Origin: Bacillota bacterium
GTDB lineage: Bacteria > Bacillota > Clostridia > Acetivibrionales > DTU013
NCBI GenBank assembly: GCA_023435805.1
Contig: JAEZMC010000283.1
Span: 1-13,711 of the forward strand
DNA length: 13,711 nucleotides
Direction of reading: 5' to 3'
Of the stretch, positions 7,727 through 12,947 are shown piece by piece. Position 1 is the stretch's first letter, and each line of letters starts with the position of its first letter. The notes beneath the pieces were generated by a model. It was not told the DNA's origin and ran no database searches. It saw nothing but the letters and a program-made list of their open reading frames with translations. The position numbers and the translations under genes are program-made.

Positions 7727-7739
7727 GTGATAATATCAC
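7727..7739. promoter_or_regulatory. Perfect palindrome GTGATA-A-TATCAC, candidate operator
   Basis: GTGATAATATCAC has six-base arms around one central base. It is 32 bp upstream of the -35 box of the alaR promoter and also lies in the upstream region of yjbQ. Position and symmetry suit a dimeric regulator, and the Lrp-type protein encoded downstream is an obvious candidate. No second copy was noticed in the window. Confidence 0.45.
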
Positions 7740-7771
7740 GGCAATAAAAAATGCAAAAATTCAAATAACTC

Positions 7772-7800
7772 TTGATTTGCCTGAGCAGGACTGCTATAAT
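7772..7800 (+). promoter_or_regulatory. Sigma-A promoter of the T-box/alaR/alaT operon
   Basis: TTGATT (7772-7777), a 17-bp spacer and a perfect TATAAT (7795-7800) form a strong housekeeping promoter. Transcription should start near 7807, just before T-box stem I. Confidence 0.88.
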
Positions 7801-7806
7801 TTAATT

Positions 7807-8091
7807 TAATTTTATAAACGCATGCAATGACGGGGAAGAGTACACCTGTAATTTTTACAGAGAGCCGGAGGTCGGTGTGATCCGGTAGAAGAGCGGGAAG
7901 AAGGCAGCCTCTGAGCATTACCTTGAGAAACCGGAGCGTCGTTGACGGCTTCGCGATGAAAGGCTGACGTGTCCTCACGTTACAGGGGGTGGGTATGCAT
8001 GTACCCGCAAAGAGAACGCATTGCAGCGTTAATTAGGGTGGTACCGCGGATAACTCCTTCGTCCCTTTCGTTAGGGAACGAGGAGTTTTTT
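7807..8091 (+). promoter_or_regulatory. T-box leader (tRNA-responsive antiterminator), probably for tRNA-Ala
   Basis: All canonical parts are present: a stem I base (AATG 7826-7829 with CATT 7916-7919), GGGGAAGAGTA with the AGTA loop-E motif (7832-7842), AGAGAGCC with GGTGTGA in the upper stem, a specifier loop, CTCTGAGC, hairpins GGGTA/TACCC and AACGC/GCGTT, and the T-box AGGGTGGTACCGCG at 8035-8048. The bulge TGGT (8039-8042) pairs with a tRNA ending ACCA, so the discriminator base should be A. The specifier loop reads AAGAAGGCAG. Counting from the lower helix (GGGG/CCTC) the codon is GCA (Ala, 7904-7906). Counting from the AAGAA side it is GGC (Gly), but bacterial tRNA-Gly usually has discriminator U. 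The downstream aminotransferase also favours alanine. Uncharged tRNA would allow AGGG to pair with CCCT (8063-8066), breaking the terminator and turning the operon on. Confidence 0.93.
8053..8091 (+). terminator. T-box-controlled intrinsic terminator
   Basis: ACTCCTTCGTCCCT (8053-8066) pairs with AGGGAACGAGGAGT (8073-8086) with one bulge on each side, and is followed by a run of T. The 5' arm shares CCCT with the antiterminator, so the two structures exclude each other. Confidence 0.9.
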
Positions 8092-8145
8092 ATTTGCGCT
8101 TGATACCCGGCTTTTCAAAATCACACGAAAAAGGAGAGGATTAGG

Positions 8146-8625
8146 ATGGAAGAAATTCTGGAGATTCTTGAAAAAAACAGCAAGGCAAGCGAGGAGGATA
8201 TCGCGCTGATGCTCAGCAAAAGTGTGGAGGAGGTACGCGCCACCATAAAGAAACTGGAAGCGGACAATGTCATCGTAGGCTACAATACACTGATCAATTG
8301 GGATAAATCAAACAGGGAAAACGTGATTGCGCTGATCGAGGTCAAGGTCACGCCGCAAAGAGGGCAGGGCTTTGACAAAGTGGCGGAGCGCATATACAGA
8401 TACCCGCAGGTTAAGGCGTGTTACCTCATGTCGGGCGGATTTGACCTGACGGTCATTATTGAAGGCGGCAATATGAAGGAGGTTGCACTTTTTGTAGCGG
8501 AAAAGCTGGCGCCTTTGGACGGCGTGCTGAGCACCGCCACCCATTTTGTTCTGAAGAAATACAAGGATGAAGGAGTTATATTTGAACAGAAGGACAAGGA
8601 TGACAGGGAGGCATTGATATTATGA
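8146..8625 (+). CDS. alaR: Lrp/AsnC-family transcriptional regulator (AlaR-like)
   Basis: The 159 residues fit the family: an N-terminal winged helix-turn-helix (about 1-55, with the recognition region SVEEVRATIKKLEADNVIVGY) and a C-terminal RAM ligand-binding domain (about 60-140, with VKACYLMSGGFDLTVIIEG and STATHFVLKKYKDEG). Such proteins form octamers that bind DNA in response to amino acids. AAGGAGAGG stands just upstream of the ATG. The stop codon overlaps the next start as ATGA, so regulator and aminotransferase are coupled, the same arrangement as alaR-alaT (yugG-yugH) of Bacillus subtilis. Transcription is gated by the T-box upstream, and a palindrome before the promoter may be its own binding site (inference). 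The gene symbol is by synteny and resemblance and is not proven. Confidence 0.88.
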   Translation: MEEILEILEKNSKASEEDIALMLSKSVEEVRATIKKLEADNVIVGYNTLINWDKSNRENVIALIEVKVTPQRGQGFDKVAERIYRYPQVKACYLMSGGFDLTVIIEGGNMKEVALFVAEKLAPLDGVLSTATHFVLKKYKDEGVIFEQKDKDDREALIL

Positions 8626-9788
8626 ACCTATCGGACATGATACGACCATCTGTTAAAAATGTGCCGCCGTCCGGTATCAGAAAATATTTCGATCTGATCA
8701 ACGAAATGAAGGATGCCATATCACTGGGCATCGGAGAACCTGATTTTGTGACGCCATGGTGCATCAGAGAGGCGGGTATTTATTCTCTGGAGAAGGGACA
8801 TACTCATTATTCCTCCAATCCGGGCTTTATCGAATTAAGAAGGCAGATCGCAAAATACGTGTCACGCAAATATGATGTGGATTACAACCCCGCCAATGAG
8901 ATCGTGGTCACCGTAGGCGCAAGCGAAGGAATTGATATCGCGCTTCGGGCGCTTGCAGGACCTGGCGACGAGGTCATCATTCCGGAGCCAAGCTTTGTGG
9001 CATACAAGGGCTGCACCAGTTTTACCGGTGCTACTCCCGTAACCATAGACCTGAAGGCAGAGGACGAATTCAAGCTGCAGCCGGAACAACTGGAGAAGGC
9101 GTTGACAGATAAGACCAAGGTGGTTATCCTGCCCTATCCGAATAACCCCACCGGCGCCATCCTGACCCGGGAGGAACAGAGGAAGCTGGTAGAGGTGCTG
9201 AAAGACAGAGATGTTATTGTCATTTCCGATGAAATATACGCTGAGCTGACCTACAGCGGCAAACATGTTTCCTTTGCCAGCTTTCCGGAAATGAAAGAAA
9301 AGACCATCCTGATCAACGGATTTTCCAAGGCTTTTGCAATGACCGGCTGGAGGATCGGCTATGCATGTGCGCATCCCGTGCTGATCGAGGCAATGAACAA
9401 GATCCACCAGTACGCCATCATGTGTTCGCCTACCACGGCTCAATATGCCGCTTCCGAAGCGCTCAGCAACTGTGACGGAGAAGTGGAGGCTATGGTGCGG
9501 GAATACAACCGGAGAAGACGTATCATGATTGACGGCTTTAGAAAAGCGGGATTGGACTGTTTCGAGCCAATGGGCGCCTTCTATGTCTTTCCCTGTATCC
9601 GCTCCACCGGAATGTCCTCCGACGAATTCTGCGAAGGGCTGCTGAAGGAGGAAAGAGTGCTCGCAGTGCCGGGCTCCGCCTTCGGAAGCTGCGGAGAGGG
9701 CTTTATCCGGACGACCTACGCCAACTCCTATGAAAATATTATCGAAGCGATGAAGAGAATACAGCGGTTTGTGCAGAACCACCGGTGA
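8622..9788 (+). CDS. alaT: Class I/II PLP aminotransferase, alanine transaminase AlaT-like
   Basis: A fold-type I aminotransferase of 388 residues. Visible landmarks are PPSGIRKYFDL (15-25), GIGEPDFVTPW (36-46), PYPNNPTG (171-178, with the PLP-contacting Asn), SDEIYAELTY (202-211), SKAFAMTGWRIGY with the PLP Schiff-base lysine K236, and FIRTTYANS with the substrate-carboxylate arginine R363. The N-terminal 45 residues look most like B. subtilis AlaT (YugH), which makes alanine from pyruvate and glutamate. The start ATG overlaps the stop of the Lrp-type regulator. Control by a T-box that probably reads tRNA-Ala agrees with a role in alanine synthesis. Aspartate or another amino acid cannot be excluded as substrate from sequence alone. 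A strong hairpin follows the gene. Confidence 0.9.
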   Translation: MNLSDMIRPSVKNVPPSGIRKYFDLINEMKDAISLGIGEPDFVTPWCIREAGIYSLEKGHTHYSSNPGFIELRRQIAKYVSRKYDVDYNPANEIVVTVGASEGIDIALRALAGPGDEVIIPEPSFVAYKGCTSFTGATPVTIDLKAEDEFKLQPEQLEKALTDKTKVVILPYPNNPTGAILTREEQRKLVEVLKDRDVIVISDEIYAELTYSGKHVSFASFPEMKEKTILINGFSKAFAMTGWRIGYACAHPVLIEAMNKIHQYAIMCSPTTAQYAASEALSNCDGEVEAMVREYNRRRRIMIDGFRKAGLDCFEPMGAFYVFPCIRSTGMSSDEFCEGLLKEERVLAVPGSAFGSCGEGFIRTTYANSYENIIEAMKRIQRFVQNHR

Positions 9789-9846
9789 AAGCACTTTACA
9801 GTTTCGATCAGGATGGCAGAGCAATATAAAAATGTAAATTTGTAAA

Positions 9847-9882
9847 GAAGGAAGCTGCAGGGTTTTTGCAGCTTCCTTCTTT
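9847..9882 (+). terminator. Strong hairpin terminator between alaT and glnK, probably bidirectional
   Basis: GAAGGAAGCTGCA (9847-9859) and TGCAGCTTCCTTC (9867-9879) form a perfect 13-bp stem with a seven-base loop. AAA precedes and TTT follows the stem, so it can serve both alaT (plus) and glnK (minus), whose ends converge here. The U-run is short, but the stem is very stable. Confidence 0.85.
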
Positions 9883-9900
9883 AAATATGGCGTATGCCTG

Positions 9901-10239
9901 TCAGATCGCTGCTTCTCCGGTTTCGCCCGTTCTGATCCGGATGGCGTTTTCTACATTGTAAACAAAGATCTTTCCGTCTCCCACATTACCGGTTTTTGCT
10001 TCCCTGGTCAAAATTGAAATCACTTCTTCAAGAGTTTCGTCTTTAACAACGATTTCAAGCTTGATTTTGGGAAGCAAATTCAATTTAACCTCCGTTCCGC
10101 GGTAATATTCCGTTCTGCCCTTCTGATGGCCGCAGCCCATCACCTGGCTGATGGTCAGGCCCAGAATATTGTATTTGTTGAGTGCGTCCTTGATATCCTC
10201 AAGCTTTTCTGGACGAATGATCGCCTCTATTTTTTTCAT
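9901..10239 (-). CDS. glnK: Nitrogen regulatory protein PII (GlnK-type)
   Basis: A trimeric signal protein of 112 residues, the normal length. It senses ATP/ADP and 2-oxoglutarate and binds targets through its T-loop. The T-loop region is MGCGHQKGRTEYYRGTEVKLNLLPK (about 34-58), and the nucleotide-binding part is GNVGDGKIFV (84-93) with R101 and R103 near the end. The site uridylylated in enteric PII (Tyr51, in GAEYM) is Val51 here, so control by GlnD-type uridylylation at that residue is excluded. Tyr46 is present. The gene lies 52 nt downstream of amtB on the same strand, so it most likely plugs the AmtB pore when nitrogen is plentiful. GGAGGTG precedes the ATG at good spacing. Confidence 0.96.
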   Translation of the reverse strand: MKKIEAIIRPEKLEDIKDALNKYNILGLTISQVMGCGHQKGRTEYYRGTEVKLNLLPKIKLEIVVKDETLEEVISILTREAKTGNVGDGKIFVYNVENAIRIRTGETGEAAI

Positions 10240-10261
10240 AATGACACCTCCGTTTATCTGT

Positions 10262-10298
10262 TTAATTTAGATTATATCAAATTAATTTAGATTATATC
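10262..10298. repeat. Tandem duplication (17 bp identical, 20-bp period) across the amtB stop codon
   Basis: TTAATTTAGATTATATC occurs at 10262-10278 and again at 10282-10298, separated by three bases. On the minus strand each copy reads GATATAATCTAAATTAA. The upstream copy contains the last codon and stop of amtB, and the downstream copy lies in the gap before glnK. Each copy contains TATAAT on the minus strand, which could act as a -10 element for glnK, though I see no matching -35. Confidence 0.9.
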
Positions 10299-11629
10299 GA
10301 AATTGTTTCCTGCGATGCAAAGTCAGGATAAGCATCCTCGCCATGCTGAGCGGTATCCAGGCCTTCGTCCTCCTCTGCACTGGCTGCGCGCAGCTTGGTG
10401 AAAAGGGATATGATCTTCAATAGGATGAATGAACCGAGACCTGAAAAGACAATCGTGGCCACTATGCTGATAGCCTGAATGCCAAGCTGTTCCGGGTTGC
10501 CGAAGAAAAGTCCGTCGTTACCGCCGGGATTTACTGCCTTACTGGCAAACAGACCGGTTGCAAGAGCGCCCCAGATACCGCCTATGCCGTGGCAGCCAAA
10601 TACGTCAAGTGAATCGTCATAGCCAAGCTTCGGTTTAATAATGGTGATGGCGGTGTAGCACAGCGGGCTGACAACCAGACCTATTATCAACGCAGGAATG
10701 ACACTGACATAACCGGAGGCCGGAGTGATTGCGACAAGTCCGACCACTGCTCCTGTAGCGGCACCGAGAATGGTAGGCTTGCTGCGGTGCAGCCATTCGA
10801 TCATGACCCAGGAAAGAGCCGCTGCGGCTGCTGCCGTATTGGTTACAAGAAAGGCATTCATGGCAAGGCCATTGGCTATCAGTGCGCTGCCGCCGTTAAA
10901 GCCGAACCAGCCGAACCAGAGCAGTGCTGCACCCACTACGACAAATGGAATATTGTGTGGCACCATCGGTGTTGTCTTGTAGCCTTTTCTTTTTCCAAGC
11001 ACCAGGGCTGCAACAAGTCCGGCTACACCGGAGCTGATATGAACTACGGTACCGCCGGCGAAATCCAGCGCACCGAGATTTCTCAGCCAGCCGTCCACGC
11101 CCCATACCCAGTGGGCAAGCGGATCATATACAAACGTACACCAGAGCAGGATAAATGCCAGGAAAGCCGGAAAGCGCATTCTCTCCGCAAAGGATCCGGT
11201 TATCAGGGCAGGTGTGATAATGGCGAACATCATCTGGAAAAGCACCCAGAGCGAATGGGGGATTGTCGCGGCATAGGCGGCATTAGGAGCTTCGCCGACA
11301 CCGTTGAGACCCAAAAAGTCCAAACCGCCGAACAAATGGAATTTATCCGGTCCAAAGGCGATGGTGTAGCCAATCACAACCCACTGCACCGAGATGAGAG
11401 CCATAATGATAAATGAGTTCATCATAGTATTCAATACATTTTTTTTCCTGACCATACCGCCATAAAACAATGCAAGACCGGGAGTCATAATAAACACCAG
11501 AACCGTTGATACGAAAATGAATGCGGTATCACCCGTATCTACCACCGCTTCGCTTTCTGCAAAGGCAAAACCCGGGATACATAAAACAACCAACAACAAT
11601 ACAAGTACAGCCAATAACCTCTTTTTCAT
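10292..11629 (-). CDS. amtB: Ammonium transporter (Amt/MEP/Rh family)
   Basis: A complete membrane channel of 445 residues. Residues 1-24 are a cleavable signal peptide ending AFA, as in E. coli AmtB, followed by eleven predicted membrane spans. Key pore residues are visible: the twin histidines H197 and H347 (150 apart, as in E. coli H168/H318), D189 in LDFAGG, the gate Phe244 in WFGFNGG and Phe135 in MMFAIITP. FYGGMVRKKNVLNTMM (55-70) and ERMRF (149-153) are also typical. The C-terminal tail (about 412-445) is cytoplasmic and carries the conserved LDxxxHGEDAY that contacts PII. GAAGGAGTGG stands four bases before the ATG. It is the first gene of an amtB-glnK operon, with a strong promoter about 200 nt upstream and a terminator-like hairpin between promoter and gene. 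Confidence 0.97.
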   Translation of the reverse strand: MKKRLLAVLVLLLVVLCIPGFAFAESEAVVDTGDTAFIFVSTVLVFIMTPGLALFYGGMVRKKNVLNTMMNSFIIMALISVQWVVIGYTIAFGPDKFHLFGGLDFLGLNGVGEAPNAAYAATIPHSLWVLFQMMFAIITPALITGSFAERMRFPAFLAFILLWCTFVYDPLAHWVWGVDGWLRNLGALDFAGGTVVHISSGVAGLVAALVLGKRKGYKTTPMVPHNIPFVVVGAALLWFGWFGFNGGSALIANGLAMNAFLVTNTAAAAAALSWVMIEWLHRSKPTILGAATGAVVGLVAITPASGYVSVIPALIIGLVVSPLCYTAITIIKPKLGYDDSLDVFGCHGIGGIWGALATGLFASKAVNPGGNDGLFFGNPEQLGIQAISIVATIVFSGLGSFILLKIISLFTKLRAASAEEDEGLDTAQHGEDAYPDFASQETISI

Positions 11630-11689
11630 AAAACCACTCCTTCATTCAATTAATTTGAATTATTACAGTGAAAAGCAGGTTGGGGTGAT

Positions 11690-11707
11690 ATTATCGGCTT
11701 TGATAAT
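11690..11707 (-). other. Leader hairpin with six-base loop upstream of amtB
   Basis: In the amtB transcript AUUAUC pairs perfectly with GAUAAU around the hexaloop AAAGCC. The loop has A at position 1 and G at position 4, as ANTAR-protein target loops do, but a six-base loop meets this by chance fairly often. A second small hairpin, AGGAT/ATCCT with loop TCGT, lies just 5' of it in the transcript (11711-11724). Confidence 0.4.
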
Positions 11708-11756
11708 TCAGGATACGAATCCTCTCCAGAATCGCAACGATGAGATTTTGGAAAAC

Positions 11757-11801
11757 AAAAAAGACGCATTATCAAGAGAGTTCCATCTCTGGATAAGCGC
11801 C
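11757..11801 (-). terminator. Intrinsic terminator inside the amtB leader (putative attenuator)
   Basis: On the minus strand GGCGCTTATC, one mismatch, AGAGA, a six-base loop, TCTCT and GATAATGCGTC form a long hairpin (about 15 pairs with one bulge; 11801 down to 11763), followed at once by six T (11762-11757), then G and four more T. It lies about 26 nt downstream of the predicted transcript start and about 130 nt upstream of amtB. No other minus-strand gene ends here; the neighbouring gene upstream is on the plus strand. So it can act only on transcripts from the amtB promoter, which suggests regulated read-through. Confidence 0.82.
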
Positions 11802-11833
11802 ATCACTTCATTTCGTCACTGTAATTATTGGTA

Positions 11834-11862
11834 ATTATAGCACGGGTCTTTTAAAAATGCAA
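11834..11862 (-). promoter_or_regulatory. Sigma-A promoter for amtB-glnK
   Basis: Reading the minus strand, TTGCAT (11862-11857), a 17-bp spacer and TATAAT (11839-11834) with an upstream TG (extended -10) make a near-consensus promoter. Transcription should start near 11827, leaving a leader of about 200 nt. The -10 overlaps a direct repeat, GTAATTATTG/GTAATTATAG at 11821-11840 on the plus strand, a possible operator. The rest of the 396-nt gap between amtB and the permease gene holds the leader hairpins and the promoter region of the permease gene. Confidence 0.88.
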
Positions 11863-11956
11863 GATTAAAGTTTAAAAAATTCAAAATTTTTAAATTGGCA
11901 GCAAAGCCGTAAAGGAAATGAATCATAAAAAAGCTGATATAAATCGTAACAACACT

Positions 11957-11968
11957 GCATTTAAATGC
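11957..11968. promoter_or_regulatory. Palindrome GCATTTAAATGC upstream of the sugar permease genes
   Basis: This is a perfect 12-bp palindrome 14 bp upstream of the first of two TATAAT boxes. It overlaps the possible -35 region (TTTAAA, 11960-11965) and so could be an operator. It does not match the catabolite-repression (cre) pattern. Confidence 0.4.
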
Positions 11969-11982
11969 GGATATCATGCTTA

Positions 11983-11999
11983 TATAATGCTGGTATAAT
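11983..11999 (+). promoter_or_regulatory. Twin -10 boxes before the permease operon
   Basis: TATAAT occurs at 11983-11988 and at 11994-11999. The second has an upstream TGG, giving an extended -10, and no good -35; the first could use TTTAAA at 11960-11965 with a 17-bp spacer. Either would give a leader of only about 20-30 nt before the ATG at 12026. Confidence 0.6.
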
Positions 12000-12025
12000 G
12001 ATCGCGTTCAACGAGAGGTGACTGC

Positions 12026-12928
12026 ATGCTGAAAGCAATATATAGACAAAAACTGCTGTTTCTAATGTCCATTCCCTTCATAATCTATGTGATTATATTT
12101 ACCTATGTACCCATATGGGGATGGATTATTGCATTTTTGGACTACAAACCGGGCGGGCAGATTTTAAAGAGCAAGTTTGTCGGTTTGAAGTATTTTATGG
12201 AGATGTTTACAAGCGAAAGCTTTTATCTTGCACTCAGAAACACCCTTGTCTTAAGCATTTTGAACCTTGTGCTCGGAACAGTCATAGCGGTGGTTTTTGC
12301 CATTCTTTTAAACGAACTGCGGAGCATGGCCTTCAAACGGACAGTACAGACCATTTCCTACCTCCCCCACTTTGTTTCATGGGTCGTGGTGGCGGGAATA
12401 TTCGGCAGGCTTCTGGCAATTGACAACGGAACGATCAACGAACTGCTGATGAAATTGAACATCATCAGCGAGCCTATCGCATTCCAGATGAAAGGAAACT
12501 GGTACTGGGGGATCGTCACGTTCGCGAACATATGGAAGGAAACCGGCTGGAACGCAATTATTTATATTGCAGTCCTGGTCACGATCAATGTAGAGCTATA
12601 TGAGGCCGCCACGGCAGACGGCGCCAACCGGCTCCGCAGGATATGGCATATATCGCTTCCCGGAATCAAAAACACCATCGTCATCATGGTGGTTCTCCAG
12701 TCAGGGTGGCTTCTGGGCATTGGTTTTGAACAGGCAATACTGATGGGGAACAACGCGGTTCTGCAATATTCGGACGTACTTGCAACCTACGTGATGCGAT
12801 ATGGCATACAAATGGGACGGTTTTCATTTGCTACTGCCGCCGGGATTTTCCAGTCCTTGGTTGGTTTGATCCTGGTCTTCACTGCAAACCGTCTGGCAAA
12901 AAAGATCAGCAATACACAAATATTCTAG
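12026..12928 (+). CDS. Carbohydrate ABC transporter permease, LplB type (first subunit)
   Basis: A membrane subunit of 300 residues with about six spans. It begins YRQKLLFLMSIPFIIYVIIFTYVPIWGWIIAFLDYKPG, the usual opening of the LplB (COG4209) family that imports oligo- or polysaccharide fragments in Firmicutes. The ATPase-contacting EAA loop is EAATADGANRLRRIWHISLPGI (about 193-214). GAGAGGTG stands just before the ATG. A second permease follows 19 nt after the stop codon, making a heterodimeric channel. The solute-binding protein is probably encoded beyond the right edge, and such systems usually borrow a shared ATPase. The substrate cannot be told; a plant polysaccharide fragment is plausible only from family habit. 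It is the first gene of its unit, as its own promoter lies immediately upstream. Confidence 0.93.
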   Translation: MLKAIYRQKLLFLMSIPFIIYVIIFTYVPIWGWIIAFLDYKPGGQILKSKFVGLKYFMEMFTSESFYLALRNTLVLSILNLVLGTVIAVVFAILLNELRSMAFKRTVQTISYLPHFVSWVVVAGIFGRLLAIDNGTINELLMKLNIISEPIAFQMKGNWYWGIVTFANIWKETGWNAIIYIAVLVTINVELYEAATADGANRLRRIWHISLPGIKNTIVIMVVLQSGWLLGIGFEQAILMGNNAVLQYSDVLATYVMRYGIQMGRFSFATAAGIFQSLVGLILVFTANRLAKKISNTQIF

Positions 12929-12947
12929 GGAAGGAATGCTGCAAAAT

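Noticed and set aside
7726..7740. TGTGA-N5-TCACG read as a CRP/FNR-type site
   Set aside because: The spacing is five, not six, and no CRP-family gene is in the window. I prefer to call it an unassigned palindrome.
7903..7905. GGC (Gly) as the T-box specifier
   Set aside because: It is possible by alignment to the AAGAA side, but the UGGU bulge does not match the usual U discriminator of tRNA-Gly, and the operon makes better sense with alanine.
7736..7978. An 80-codon minus-strand open frame
   Set aside because: It lies over the alaR promoter and T-box stem I, which fully explain the sequence.
8862..9824. A 320-codon open frame on the minus strand over alaT
   Set aside because: It is antisense to a complete aminotransferase and its composition (many His, Cys, Arg) is typical of a complementary-strand shadow.
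10787..11416. A 209-codon open frame on the plus strand inside amtB
   Set aside because: It is antisense to an intact ammonium transporter and has no recognisable domain.
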